In this document: positions 8,833 to 19,028 of the stretch, piece by piece
Layout: each line of letters starts with the position of its first letter
Position numbering within the stretch: position 1 is the stretch's first letter
Source of the DNA: Piscinibacter sp.
GTDB taxonomy: Bacteria; Pseudomonadota; Gammaproteobacteria; Burkholderiales; Burkholderiaceae_C
NCBI GenBank assembly: GCA_019635485.1
Contig: JAHBZL010000001.1
Span: forward strand, 124,001 to 188,000
Reading direction: 5' to 3'
DNA: 64,000 nucleotides
Program-made: the position numbers and the translations under genes
The notes under the pieces: generated by a model
Databases searched by the model: none
What the model was told of the DNA's origin: nothing
What the model saw: only the letters and a program-made list of their open reading frames with translations

Positions 8833-9723
8833 TCAGTCCAGATCGTCGATGCGGCGCGGCCAGCTGTCCTTCAGCAGGCGCGACAACACGCGGTCGGCGA
8901 GCAGGCGGCCGCCGGTCTGGCAGCGCGCGCAGTAGTTGGTCTCGTTGTCGGCGTGCACGATGCGCTGCACCGGGCTGCCGCAGTCCGGGCAGGGTTCGCC
9001 GTAGCGCCCGTGCACGGCCATCCGCGGATGAAACGCGGTGACCTTGTCGGGCCAGCCGCCGTGGGCACGCGCCTCCTCGCGCAGGCGCTGCGTCCATTCG
9101 GCGAGCACGCCGCGGGTGGCGTCGAACAGGCGTGCGATCGCTTCCTCGTCCAGTGACCGCGTCAGGGTGACGGGGGACAGCCGCGCCCGGTGCAGGATCT
9201 CGTCCGAATAGGCGTTGCCGATGCCGGAGAACAGCTTCGGGTTCGTCAGCGCGCGCTTGAGCGTGTGGTTCTCGGCCACCAGGCGCGCCGCGAACGCCGC
9301 CCGGTCCGCGGCGAATACGTCGATGCCGCCGGGATCGGCCGCGTCCAGCGCCACGCGGCCGCGCAGCAGGTGCAGCGCCGCGCGGCGCTGCGTGCCGGCC
9401 TCGGTGAGCACCAGGCTGCCGGCGTCGAACTCGAACACCGCCAGCACGGTGCGCCCGCCCGGCCGCGCGCCGGGCGGGCGCCACTGCAGCCGCCCGGCGA
9501 TCATCAGGTGGATCACGAGGAACAGCTCGCCCTCGAGGGCGATCACGACGCGCTTGCCCAGGCGCTCGACACCGAGCGCACGCAGGCCGTCCACCTCGCC
9601 GATCGGCGGCAGCGCGGTGCGCAGCAGGAAGGGGTTGAGCAGGCGCACGCGTTGCAACGTTGCGCCGTGCAGCCGTGCCGCGAGGCTTTCCACGTAGACG
9701 GTGATGTCGGGCAGCTCCGGCAT
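8833..9723 (-). CDS. Formamidopyrimidine-DNA glycosylase / endonuclease VIII-family enzyme
   Basis: The 296-residue protein starts MPELPDI; after Met removal, Pro and Glu are the catalytic N-terminus of Fpg/Nei base-excision glycosylases. A helix-two-turn-helix region (NPKLFSGIGNAYSDEILHRA) and a C-terminal zinc finger with four cysteines (CPDCGS...NYCARCQTGG) complete the architecture. It removes oxidised bases and nicks the strand. The N-terminus (PDITVYVESLAARL) differs from classical MutM, so it may belong to a Nei-like subgroup, and a gene symbol is withheld. It diverges from prfC and lies close to the oxidative stress genes. Confidence 0.9.
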   Translation of the reverse strand: MPELPDITVYVESLAARLHGATLQRVRLLNPFLLRTALPPIGEVDGLRALGVERLGKRVVIALEGELFLVIHLMIAGRLQWRPPGARPGGRTVLAVFEFDAGSLVLTEAGTQRRAALHLLRGRVALDAADPGGIDVFAADRAAFAARLVAENHTLKRALTNPKLFSGIGNAYSDEILHRARLSPVTLTRSLDEEAIARLFDATRGVLAEWTQRLREEARAHGGWPDKVTAFHPRMAVHGRYGEPCPDCGSPVQRIVHADNETNYCARCQTGGRLLADRVLSRLLKDSWPRRIDDLD

Positions 9724-9758
9724 GCGGCCAGTGTGCCAGCGGCGCGGATAATCCCGCG

Positions 9759-11384
<1,626 letters not shown>

Positions 11385-12074
11385 GCTCGTCCGCTTCGAA
11401 CGCCAGCGTCAGGCGCTCGTCGCCATGGCGCATCAGCGCCTGGGTCGCACCGACCTTGCAGATCCAGGTCTCGAGCTGCGGCGGCTCCGGCAGCCGCAGC
11501 GCCAGCGGGTCCAGCACCGCGCCGCAGCGTCCGCCCTGCGCACGCGCCGAGGCATAGCGGATCCACTGCACGCCGGCCTCGCGCGCCTGGCCCGCGAGCG
11601 CCTGGCAGGCGCGGTAGTCGCTCGGGTGGGTCCATTCGGCCGCGCGGGCGGACCAGGGGGCGCGGGTGAGGTCGATGCAGCGGCCGCGCACGTCAGCCGG
11701 GAACAGCGTGTGCTCGGTGACCAGCTCGCGTGCCTGCAGGCCCTCGCTGTCCATCAGGAAGCGCCAGCGCCAGTGCGCCACTTCGGCGCAGGCCGTCAGC
11801 TTCTCTTCCGCGCCGTACCAGAGCCCGGGCTCGTCGCCGCGACGAAAGCGCGAGGCGTGCGGCGAGCGGTAGCGGAACGGCGTCGCGATCAGGTAGGGCA
11901 GGCCCCGCGCCGCCTCGGGCAGCGGCGGCTTGCTGGCGTCCAGGATCTGCTCCAGCACGTCCTGCTCGGCCAGGCTGTCGACCAGCTTCATCGTCGCGAC
12001 CAGGTGCTGCGCCTCCACACCGCGCCACAGCCGACGCGCCAGCGTGCGCGCGCCGGCCTCGAGCGGCGCCGCGC

Positions 12075-12470
12075 TCACAGCGGCGCGCGCATCGCGTCGA
12101 GGTAGGCCACCACCGCCACCAGCCCCTGCGCCTTGCGGATCAGCTCGGCGGGTACGCCGTTCAGCGCGCGGTTGGGGCTGCGCATCCATTCGAGGCGGCG
12201 CTGCGCGTCGTTGCCGACCAGCGCATCGAGCGAGCGGTACAAGCGCACCAGCAGTGCCGCCAGCTCGCCGGACTTGGATTCCGGCGCCAGGCCGCGTTCA
12301 CCACGCACGATGCGCGAGACGGTGGCCTCGCTGGCGCCGATCACCAGCGCCAGCGCGCTGCCGTTCAGGCCGAGCAGCTCGGCGGCGCGCGCAGTGGCCT
12401 TGGCCAGCACCTCGGCCCGGTCGGGCGCGGCGCGCGAGGCCGATGGGGAGGGGACGGGATGAGCCAGCAT
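12075..12470 (-). CDS. Xre/MbcA/ParS-family antitoxin
   Basis: The 131-residue product has a helix-turn-helix region ([18 protein letters not shown] and [15 protein letters not shown]) followed by a C-terminal DUF2384-type domain with the typical [17 protein letters not shown] block. That block binds the RES toxin in known pairs. It is the first gene of a two-gene operon with the toxin, stops overlapping starts, and most likely represses its own promoter. A perfect 7-bp inverted repeat lies 6 bp before the ATG at 12470. Longer in-frame starts exist upstream, but they would place the promoter inside the gene. Confidence 0.85.
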   Translation of the reverse strand: MLAHPVPSPSASRAAPDRAEVLAKATARAAELLGLNGSALALVIGASEATVSRIVRGERGLAPESKSGELAALLVRLYRSLDALVGNDAQRRLEWMRSPNRALNGVPAELIRKAQGLVAVVAYLDAMRAPL

Positions 12471-12475
12471 GCGGG

Positions 12476-12518
12476 TTCTTTCTGGCGAAAGAATACTTGA
12501 CATTCGCCTCATCTGCAA
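12476..12518 (-). promoter_or_regulatory. Promoter and inverted-repeat operator of the Xre/RES operon
   Basis: Reading toward the antitoxin gene there is a weak -35 (TTGCAG, 12513-12518), a 17-bp spacer and a -10 (TATTCT, 12490-12495). The perfect inverted repeat TTCTTTC-TGGC-GAAAGAA (12476-12493) overlaps the -10 and the expected start site. That is where an autoregulating Xre protein would bind. The transcript leader would be only about 10-15 nt. Confidence 0.6.
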
Positions 12519-12546
12519 GCGATCGACGGCGCGCCACAATGCCCGC

Positions 12547-13419
12547 ATGACCGGCCTGCCCCTGCCGCGCCGCTTCGCGCTGTACCTGGACCTGATCCGC
12601 TGGAACCGCCCGGCGGGCACCTACCTGCTGCTGTGGCCCACGTTGTCGGCGTTGTGGTTCGCGGCCGGCGGTTTCCCGGGCTGGCACCTGCTGGTGGTGT
12701 TCGTGCTCGGCACCTTCCTGATGCGCAGCGCTGGCTGCGCCGTCAACGACGTGGCCGACCGCGACTTCGACCGCCACGTCAAACGCACCGCGCAGCGCCC
12801 GGTCACGAGCGGCGCGCTGGGGGTGCGCGAGGCGCTCGCGGTCGGCGCGCTGCTGGCGCTGCTGGCCTTCGTGCTGGTGCTGAGCACCAACCCGACGACC
12901 ATCGCGTGGAGCTTCGCCGCCCTCGCGGTGGCCATCTTCTACCCGTTCACCAAGCGCTTCTTCTCGATGCCGCAGGCGGTGCTGGGCGTGGCGTTCAGCT
13001 TCGGCATCCCGATGGCCTTCGCCGCGGTGCAGGGGCAGACGCCGGCGCTGGCCTGGGCGCTGCTGCTGGGCAACCTGTCCTGGGTGCTGGCCTACGACAC
13101 CGAATACGCGATGGTCGACCGCGACGACGACCTGAAGATCGGCATCCGCACCTCCGCGATCACGCTCGGCCGCTTCGACGTCGCCGGAGTCATGCTGTTC
13201 TACGCCGCATACCTCGGGTCCTGGGCGGTGCTCGGCGCGCAGGCCGGCCGTGGCGCGCTCTACCTGGCCGGCATCGCGACGGCCGCTGGCATCGCCGCCT
13301 GGCACTTCACGCTGATCCGCGACCGCTCGCGCGAGGGCTGCTTCCGCGCGTTCCGCCTCAACCACTGGGTCGGCTTCACCGTGTTCGCCGGCCTGGTGGC
13401 CGACTTCGCCCGCGGCTGA
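12547..13419 (+). CDS. ubiA: 4-hydroxybenzoate polyprenyltransferase UbiA
   Basis: UbiA attaches the polyprenyl chain to 4-hydroxybenzoate in ubiquinone synthesis and is an integral membrane enzyme. The 290-residue product carries both prenyl-diphosphate/Mg-binding motifs: [15 protein letters not shown] (NDxxDxxxD) and [13 protein letters not shown]. These are set among about eight hydrophobic segments. The start at 12547 puts the family motif [15 protein letters not shown] at the right distance. It is divergent from the toxin-antitoxin operon. A hairpin at 13474-13497 follows. Confidence 0.97.
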   Translation: MTGLPLPRRFALYLDLIRWNRPAGTYLLLWPTLSALWFAAGGFPGWHLLVVFVLGTFLMRSAGCAVNDVADRDFDRHVKRTAQRPVTSGALGVREALAVGALLALLAFVLVLSTNPTTIAWSFAALAVAIFYPFTKRFFSMPQAVLGVAFSFGIPMAFAAVQGQTPALAWALLLGNLSWVLAYDTEYAMVDRDDDLKIGIRTSAITLGRFDVAGVMLFYAAYLGSWAVLGAQAGRGALYLAGIATAAGIAAWHFTLIRDRSREGCFRAFRLNHWVGFTVFAGLVADFARG

Positions 13420-13473
13420 CGCCCCCCTTCGGCGCGCCGGCGCACCAGCAGCGCGCGCCGCCTGCCCGGCTTA

Positions 13474-13497
13474 GCCGCCACCCACCGGGGTGAGCGG
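13474..13497 (+). terminator. Hairpin after ubiA
   Basis: Inverted repeat GCCGC(c)ACCC / GGGT(ga)GCGGC lies 55 bp after the ubiA stop and 4 bp before the sigma-54 element of the atzF cluster. No T-run follows. It could stop ubiA transcription or form part of an upstream activator region. Confidence 0.35.
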
Positions 13498-13500
13498 CGC

Positions 13501-13516
13501 TGGCACGGTTGATGCT
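13501..13516 (+). promoter_or_regulatory. Sigma-54 (RpoN) -24/-12 promoter of the atzF cluster
   Basis: TGGCACG (13501-13507), four bases, ATGCT (13512-13516) matches the RpoN consensus TGGCACG-N4-TTGCW with one mismatch, and with the exact GG-N10-GC spacing. The start site should be about 12 bp past the GC element, near 13526. That falls inside the palindrome at 13520-13543. A sigma-54 promoter implies activation by an enhancer protein such as NtrC under nitrogen limitation. I could not assign a convincing enhancer site. Confidence 0.7.
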
Positions 13517-13519
13517 GCA

Positions 13520-13543
13520 CACCTTCTTGTATACCAGAAGGTG
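13520..13543 (+). promoter_or_regulatory. 24-bp palindromic operator with GTATAC core before atzF
   Basis: CACCTTCT-t-GTATAC-c-AGAAGGTG is symmetric over 24 bp except for one base pair. Its centre contains TTGTATACCA, which fits the TNGT-N2-ACNA type of site bound by FCD-family GntR regulators. It would cover the start site predicted from the sigma-54 promoter. A GntR/FCD gene closes the cluster at 29412, making it the obvious candidate repressor. Confidence 0.65.
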
Positions 13544-13551
13544 CACCAAAA

Positions 13552-15339
13552 GTGGCGTCCCCGCTCGCGTCTCCCCTTCCCACCCTGGCGGACTGGCAGC
13601 AGGCCTATCGCGATGGCGCGTCGCCCGGCGAGCGCCTGACGGCGCTGCATGCGCAACTGCTCGCCCGCGGCGAAGACGTCGCGGTGATCCGGCTGGTCGA
13701 TGCGACCGCGCTGCGGGCGCGCGTCGCGGCGCTGCAGGCCGCCGCGGCGGCGCACGCCGACCGGGCCGCGCTGCTGCGCGCGTTGCCGCTGTGGGGCGTG
13801 CCGTTCGCGGTCAAGGACAACATCGACATCGAAGGGGTGCCCACCACCGCCGCCTGCCCGGCGTTCGCCCGCCCGGCCGAGCGCAGTGCCGAGGTGGTGC
13901 GCCGGCTCGAGGCGGCCGGTGCGGTGTGGATCGCGAAGACCAACCTGGACCAGTTCGCCACCGGCCTGGTCGGCACGCGCTCGCCCTACGGGCGGCCGGC
14001 CAGCGTGGCCGCGCCGGAGCGCATCAGCGGCGGCTCCAGTTCCGGCTCGGCCGTGCTGGTGGCGCGCGGCGATGTGCCATTCGCGCTCGGCACCGACACC
14101 GGCGGCTCGGGCCGCGTGCCGGCCGGCTTCAACGGGCTGGTCGGCCTGAAGCCGACGCCGGGGCGCGTCAGCACCGCCGGCGTGCTGCCGGCCTGCCGCA
14201 GCCTGGACTGCGTCTCGCTGTTCACCCACAGCGTCGACGACGCCGCGGCGCTGCTGGCACTGCTCGAGGGCCCGGACGAGGCCGACGCGTACAGCCGCTT
14301 CACGCCGGGACCGGCGGCCTGGGCCCCGGCGCTGCGCGTCGGCGTGCCGGCCAGCCCGGTCTTCTTCGGCGATGCCGGCTACGCGCAGGCCTGGCCCGCG
14401 GCGCTGGCACGGCTCGAGGCGGCCGGTCACCGCACCGTGCCGCTGGACTTCGCGCCGCTGCACGAGGTCGCCGCGCTGCTCTACGACGGCCCGTGGGTCG
14501 CCGAGCGCCATGCCGTCGTGAAGGCGCTGCTGGCGCGCCAGCCGGAGGCCTTCGACCCGACGGTGCGGCAGGTGATCGCGAAGGCGCTCGACTTCGATGC
14601 GACCGCCGCGTTCGAGGGCCAGTACCGCCTGCGTGCGCTGGCCGCCCAGGCGGCCCGCACCTGGGCGCAGGTCGACGTGCTGATGGTGCCGACCACGACC
14701 GGCCATCCGCGCTTCGCGGAGGTGGATGCGGATCCGGTCGGCGTCAATTCGGCGCTTGGCCGCTACACCAACTTCGTCAACCTGCTCGACTGGTGCGCGC
14801 TCGCGGTGCCGGCCGGGCAGACGCCGGCGGGTCTGCCGTTCGGCGTCACCTTCATCGCGCCGGCCCGCCACGACGCGGCGCTGGCCCGCTTCGCCCGCGC
14901 CTGGCAGGGAGCGGGCGGCGCCGTGCCGGCCGCCTGGCCGCGCAGCGAGCCGGTGCTGCCGATCGCGGTGGTCGGCGCGCACCTGTCCGGCCTGCCGCTG
15001 AACGGCCAGCTGAACGAACGCGGCGCCACACTGCTCGAGGCCACCACCACCGCACCGCGCTACCGGCTGCATGCGCTGCCCGGCACGGTGCCGCCCAAGC
15101 CCGGACTGGTGCGCGATGAAGCGCATGGCCAGGCCATCGCGCTCGAAGTCTGGGCAATGCCGCAGCGCGCGGTCGGCAGCTTTCTTGCATTGATCCCCGC
15201 GCCGCTCGGCCTCGGTTCGATCGAACTGGCCGATGGCCGACGTGTGCACGGTTTCCTGTGCGAGGCACACGCCGTCGCCGATGCGCCCGATGTCAGCGCC
15301 TTCGGCGGCTGGCGCGCCTACCTCGCTTCCCTGCGTTGA
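13552..15339 (+). CDS. atzF: Allophanate hydrolase (AtzF type)
   Basis: This enzyme hydrolyses allophanate to ammonia and CO2, the last step of biuret and cyanuric acid breakdown. The 595-residue product has an amidase-signature domain with the Lys88/Ser162/Ser186 triad (PFAVKDN, SGGSSSGSA, GTDTGGSGRVPAG) and a complete C-terminal allophanate-hydrolase domain from about residue 465. These positions parallel the triad described for AtzF of Pseudomonas sp. ADP. The start is GTG at 13552, just after the palindromic operator. It is the first gene of the 16-kb cluster. AtzF-type enzymes occur without urea carboxylase, and none is seen here, so the allophanate must come from elsewhere than urea. 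Confidence 0.93.
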   Translation: MASPLASPLPTLADWQQAYRDGASPGERLTALHAQLLARGEDVAVIRLVDATALRARVAALQAAAAAHADRAALLRALPLWGVPFAVKDNIDIEGVPTTAACPAFARPAERSAEVVRRLEAAGAVWIAKTNLDQFATGLVGTRSPYGRPASVAAPERISGGSSSGSAVLVARGDVPFALGTDTGGSGRVPAGFNGLVGLKPTPGRVSTAGVLPACRSLDCVSLFTHSVDDAAALLALLEGPDEADAYSRFTPGPAAWAPALRVGVPASPVFFGDAGYAQAWPAALARLEAAGHRTVPLDFAPLHEVAALLYDGPWVAERHAVVKALLARQPEAFDPTVRQVIAKALDFDATAAFEGQYRLRALAAQAARTWAQVDVLMVPTTTGHPRFAEVDADPVGVNSALGRYTNFVNLLDWCALAVPAGQTPAGLPFGVTFIAPARHDAALARFARAWQGAGGAVPAAWPRSEPVLPIAVVGAHLSGLPLNGQLNERGATLLEATTTAPRYRLHALPGTVPPKPGLVRDEAHGQAIALEVWAMPQRAVGSFLALIPAPLGLGSIELADGRRVHGFLCEAHAVADAPDVSAFGGWRAYLASLR

Positions 15340-15356
15340 ACGGAGTCTTCACCGAT

Positions 15357-16964
15357 ATGGACCGTCGTCGATTCATCCAGAGCGGCAGCGCCGCCGCCGC
15401 CATCGCCTCGCTGCCGACCGTCGCCGGCGCCCAGTCGCGCCCGAAGGACGTGCTGCTCGTCGCCAACGAGTTCGGCCCCAACTCGCTGGACATTCACACC
15501 GTCGGCGCGAACCGCCCCAGCTACGGCGTGAGCTGGATCTGCTACGACCGCCTGCTGACCTACGGCAAGCGCACGCTGCCCGACGGCCGCATCGCCTACG
15601 ACCGCAACAAGCTCGAACCCGAGCTGGCCGAAAGCTGGCAGATGGCGCCGGACGGCAGCTCGGTGACCTTCAAGCTGCGCAAGAACGCCAAGTTCCACGA
15701 CGGCACGCCGGTCACGGCGAAGGACGTGAAGTGGAGCTTCGACCGCGCCGTCACGGTGGGCGGCTTTCCGACCTTCCAGATGGCCGCAGGTTCGCTCGAG
15801 AAGCCCGAGCAGTTCGTGGTCGTCGACGACCACACCTTCATGATCAAGCTGCTGCGCAAGGACAAGCTGACCATGAACGACCTCGGCGTGCCGGTGCCGA
15901 GCATCTTCAACAGCGAGCTGGTCAAGAAGAACGCCACCGCGCAGGACCCCTGGGGCCTGACCTGGACGCGCAACAACACCGCCGGCGGCGGCGCCTACAA
16001 GGTGGAGGCGTTCCGCCCCGGGCAGGAAATCGTCTACGTCCGCTTCGACGACTGGAAGAGCGGCCCGCTGCCGAAGCTGCGCCGCATCGTCCAGCGCGAG
16101 GTGCCGAACGCCGGCAACCGCCGCGCGCTGCTGCTCAAGGGCGACATCGACATCACCTACGACCTGCCGCCGAAGGACTTCTCCGAGCTCTCGAAGGAGG
16201 GCGGCGCCGTCAAGGTGACCAGCGCGCCGATCGAGAACGCGATGTTCTACCTCGGCATGAACGTCACCAAGCCGCCGTTCGACAACGTGAAGGTGCGCCA
16301 GGCGGTGGCGATGGTGCTGCCCTACGAGAAGCTGTACGAGAACGCGCTCTACGGCCGCGCCATCAAGCTGTGGGGCGCGCCGGGCATGCAGGTCAAGAGC
16401 ACCGCCTGGCCGCAGCCGACCGGCTACCACACGGATCTCGCGAAGGCCAAGGCGCTGATGGCCGAGGCGGGTGCGGCCAACGGTTTCGAGACCACGCTCA
16501 GTTTCGACCTCGGCAGCGGCACGGTCAGCGAGCCGATGGCGGTGCTGATCCAGGAGTCGCTGGCGCAGATCGGCATCAAGGCGCAGATCAACAAGATCCC
16601 CGGCGCGACCTGGCGCGCGGCGCTGCTGAAGAAGGACATGCCGATGATCATCAACCGCTTCGGCGGCTGGCTGGACTTCCCCGAGTACTTCTTCTTCTGG
16701 TGCTACCACGGCCAGAACGCCGTGTTCAACACGATGAGCTACCAGAACGCGAAGCTCGACAAGATCATCACCAACGCCCGCTACGCCGAGAGCAAGACGC
16801 TGTACGACTCCTTCGTCAAGGACATGATCCAGATCGCCTTCGACGAGGTGCCGCGCATCCCGCTCGTGCAGCCGACCATGGACGTGGCCATGCAGAAGGA
16901 CGTGCAGGGCTACATGTACTGGTTCCACCTGCAGCCGGACTACCGGCAGCTGGCGAAAGCCTGA
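15357..16964 (+). CDS. ABC importer substrate-binding protein, peptide/nickel (SBP family 5) type
   Basis: The 535-residue product starts MDRRRFIQSGSAAAAIASL, a twin-arginine-like signal peptide. It has the family-5 layout with ELAESWQMAPDGSSVTFKLR, VKWSFDRAV and a C-terminal YMYWFHLQPDYRQL end. Proteins of this family bind peptides, oligosaccharides, nickel chelates or other small molecules in the periplasm. Matching permeases and ATPases (dppBCDF type) are at 25449-29403, separated from it by eight other genes. The likely ligand is the urea condensate that the cluster degrades; this is inference from context. It starts 17 bp after atzF. Confidence 0.9.
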   Translation: MDRRRFIQSGSAAAAIASLPTVAGAQSRPKDVLLVANEFGPNSLDIHTVGANRPSYGVSWICYDRLLTYGKRTLPDGRIAYDRNKLEPELAESWQMAPDGSSVTFKLRKNAKFHDGTPVTAKDVKWSFDRAVTVGGFPTFQMAAGSLEKPEQFVVVDDHTFMIKLLRKDKLTMNDLGVPVPSIFNSELVKKNATAQDPWGLTWTRNNTAGGGAYKVEAFRPGQEIVYVRFDDWKSGPLPKLRRIVQREVPNAGNRRALLLKGDIDITYDLPPKDFSELSKEGGAVKVTSAPIENAMFYLGMNVTKPPFDNVKVRQAVAMVLPYEKLYENALYGRAIKLWGAPGMQVKSTAWPQPTGYHTDLAKAKALMAEAGAANGFETTLSFDLGSGTVSEPMAVLIQESLAQIGIKAQINKIPGATWRAALLKKDMPMIINRFGGWLDFPEYFFFWCYHGQNAVFNTMSYQNAKLDKIITNARYAESKTLYDSFVKDMIQIAFDEVPRIPLVQPTMDVAMQKDVQGYMYWFHLQPDYRQLAKA

Positions 16965-16975
16965 CGGGTCGCACC

Positions 16976-17188
16976 ATGGCACTGACGCCGCAACAGGTCG
17001 AGGCGCTGGTCAACGCGAACGCCGCGGCGCTCGAGCTGCACCTCGCGGCCGAGCACAAGCCCGGCGTGCTGGCGTTCTTCGCGCTGGCCGCCGGCATGGC
17101 CGATCTGGTGATGGGCCAGAAGCTCGGCGTCGAGGACGAGTCCGGCAGCGTGTTCGAGCCGGTGGCGCCGCGGGGGCCGGCCGCATGA
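16976..17188 (+). CDS. atzG: AtzG-like small subunit (DUF4089) of the amidase
   Basis: This 70-residue protein (MALTPQQVEALVNANAAALE, then GVLAFFALAAGMADLVMG) matches the small DUF4089 subunit that forms a tight complex with AtzE in cyanuric acid degraders, and HpxX in oxalurate clusters. It resembles GatC paired with GatA. Its stop overlaps the amidase start (ATGA), consistent with a stoichiometric complex. It follows the solute-binding gene by 11 bp. Confidence 0.85.
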   Translation: MALTPQQVEALVNANAAALELHLAAEHKPGVLAFFALAAGMADLVMGQKLGVEDESGSVFEPVAPRGPAA

Positions 17189-18570
17189 AGGCCACCGAGA
17201 TCGCGGCCCAGGTGCGCAGCGGCGCGCTGTCGGCGGCCAGCGTCGTGCAGTCCAGCCTGGCGCTGATCCAGGCCACCGAGCCGAAGGTCAACGCGTTCAC
17301 CGCGGTGCTCGCCGAGCGCGCGCTCAAGCGCGCTGCGCAGATCGACAAGCACACGCGCCGGGCCGAGCTGTCGCTGGCCGGCGTGCCGTTCGCGGTCAAG
17401 AACCTGTTCGACGTGGCCGGCATCGCGACGCTGGCCGGCTCGAAGATCGAGCGCGACGCGACGCCGGCCGACCGCGACGCACTGCTGGTGCGCCGGCTCG
17501 AGGCGGCCGGCGCCATCCTGGTCGGCGCGCTCAACATGGACGAGTACGCCTACGGCTTCTCGACCGAGAACACGCACTATGGGCCGACGCGCAACCCGCA
17601 CGACCTGGCGCGCATCTCGGGCGGCTCGTCCGGCGGCTCGGCCGCCGCGATCGCCGCGGGGCAGGTGCCGCTGACGCTCGGCTCGGACACCAACGGCTCG
17701 ATCCGCGTGCCCTCGTCGCTGTGCGGCACCTTCGGCCTCAAGCCCACCTACGGCCGCCTGCCGCGCCTCGGGTCGTACCCCTTCTGCGCCAGCCTGGACC
17801 ACCTGGGTCCGTTCGCGCGCAGCGTGGCCGACCTCGCCTTCGCCTACGACGCCATGCAGGGCCCGGCCGCGGACGACCCGCATTGCGCCCAGCGCCCGCC
17901 CGAGCCGACCCGCACGCAGCTGGACGCACCCGCCGAGGGCCTGCGCATCGCCGTGCTGGGCGGCTGGTTCCGCGAGATGGCACTGCCCGAGGCGACGGGC
18001 GCGGTCGACGCCGTGGCGCAGGCACTCGGCACCACGCGCCTCGTCGAACTGCAGGACGTCGACCGTGCCCGCGCCGCCGCCTTCCTGATCACCAACGCCG
18101 AGGGTGCCAACCTGCATCTCGCGGACCTGAAGAAGCGCGCGCAGGACTTCGAGCCGCTCTCGCGCGACCGCTTCCTGGCCGGCACGTTGCTGCCCGCGAC
18201 CTGGGTCGTGCAGGCACAGCGCGTGCGGCGCGCGTTCGCGCGCCAGCTCGCGCGCGTGTTCGAGGCGGTCGACGTGCTGCTCGCGCCGGCCACCCCCTGC
18301 GTCGCGCCACCGATCGGCACCGAGTGGCTGGAGATCAACGGCCAGCGCCTGCCGGCGCGCCCGAGCATGGGCCTGCTGACACAGCCGATCTCGTGCATCG
18401 GCCTGCCCGTGGTCACGGTGCCGCTGTGGGGCATGAACCCGCAGCTGCCGCATCTTCCGATCGGCGTGCAGGTGATCGCCGCGCCCTGGCGCGAGGACCA
18501 CGCGCTGCGCGTCGCCGCGCAGCTCGAGGCGCTGGGTCTCGCGGCCGCCCCGGTCGCGGCGCTGAACTGA
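17185..18570 (+). CDS. atzE: AtzE-like amidase (1-carboxybiuret hydrolase type)
   Basis: The 461-residue amidase-signature enzyme has the triad Lys72 (PFAVKNL), Ser148 (SGGSSGGSA) and Ser172 ([12 protein letters not shown]). With AtzG, AtzE of Pseudomonas sp. ADP deaminates 1-carboxybiuret to 1,3-dicarboxyurea. Related HpxY acts in oxalurate metabolism. The surroundings here (atzG, atzH, atzF, biuret hydrolase-like gene) favour the carboxybiuret reaction. Carboxybiuret is also the product of triuret hydrolysis, which links it to the second cysteine hydrolase of this cluster. The start overlaps atzG by four bases. Confidence 0.85.
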   Translation: MKATEIAAQVRSGALSAASVVQSSLALIQATEPKVNAFTAVLAERALKRAAQIDKHTRRAELSLAGVPFAVKNLFDVAGIATLAGSKIERDATPADRDALLVRRLEAAGAILVGALNMDEYAYGFSTENTHYGPTRNPHDLARISGGSSGGSAAAIAAGQVPLTLGSDTNGSIRVPSSLCGTFGLKPTYGRLPRLGSYPFCASLDHLGPFARSVADLAFAYDAMQGPAADDPHCAQRPPEPTRTQLDAPAEGLRIAVLGGWFREMALPEATGAVDAVAQALGTTRLVELQDVDRARAAAFLITNAEGANLHLADLKKRAQDFEPLSRDRFLAGTLLPATWVVQAQRVRRAFARQLARVFEAVDVLLAPATPCVAPPIGTEWLEINGQRLPARPSMGLLTQPISCIGLPVVTVPLWGMNPQLPHLPIGVQVIAAPWREDHALRVAAQLEALGLAAAPVAALN

Positions 18571-18577
18571 GGCGCCG

Positions 18578-18973
18578 ATGGACATCAACCTGCCCGACGT
18601 GCACGCCGAGGTCAGCGCGATCTTCGCGCTGTACGAACAGGCGCTGACGGGCAACGACGTCGCGCTGCTGGACGAGCTGTTCTGGGATTCGCCGCACACG
18701 GTGCGCTACGGCGTGGCCGAGAACCTGGTCGGCATCGACGCGATCCGCGCCTTCCGTGCCGCACGCTCGCCGGTCGGCCTGGCGCGCGAGCTGCACCGCA
18801 CCGTGATCACGACCTACGGCCGCGACGCGGCGACCGCGATGACCGAGTTCGTGCGCGGCGCGCGCCACGGCCGTCAGAGCCAGACCTGGATGCGCCTGCC
18901 GCTGCCCGGGCACGGCGGCTGGCGCGTCGTCGCCGCGCACGTGAGCCTGCTGCCCGAAGCCTCCAGCCCCTGA
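18578..18973 (+). CDS. atzH: AtzH-like DUF3225 protein (dicarboxyurea-processing type)
   Basis: The 131-residue product is a small alpha+beta protein of the SnoaL/NTF2-like fold with the DUF3225 pattern: [36 protein letters not shown] and [10 protein letters not shown]. AtzH in Pseudomonas sp. ADP converts 1,3-dicarboxyurea to allophanate and prevents a dead end; HpxZ is the oxalurate-cluster homologue. The position 7 bp after atzE repeats the known order atzG-atzE-atzH. A C-rich stretch of about 50 bp with a GAGGAG ribosome binding site separates it from the next gene. Confidence 0.82.
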   Translation: MDINLPDVHAEVSAIFALYEQALTGNDVALLDELFWDSPHTVRYGVAENLVGIDAIRAFRAARSPVGLARELHRTVITTYGRDAATAMTEFVRGARHGRQSQTWMRLPLPGHGGWRVVAAHVSLLPEASSP

Positions 18974-19028
18974 CGTTTCCCCCCCCCTGATCCTTCCCCT
19001 GCTGCTTCCCCCTGACGAGGAGACCCTC

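Noticed and set aside
13420-13500. NtrC enhancer candidates upstream of the atzF promoter
   Set aside because: GCACC/GGTGC-like pieces occur, but none forms a correctly spaced dyad. The best dyad is simply the hairpin after ubiA.
15318-16982. A 554-codon minus-strand frame opposite the family-5 binding protein
   Set aside because: Shadow of a real gene with signal peptide and family motifs on the other strand.
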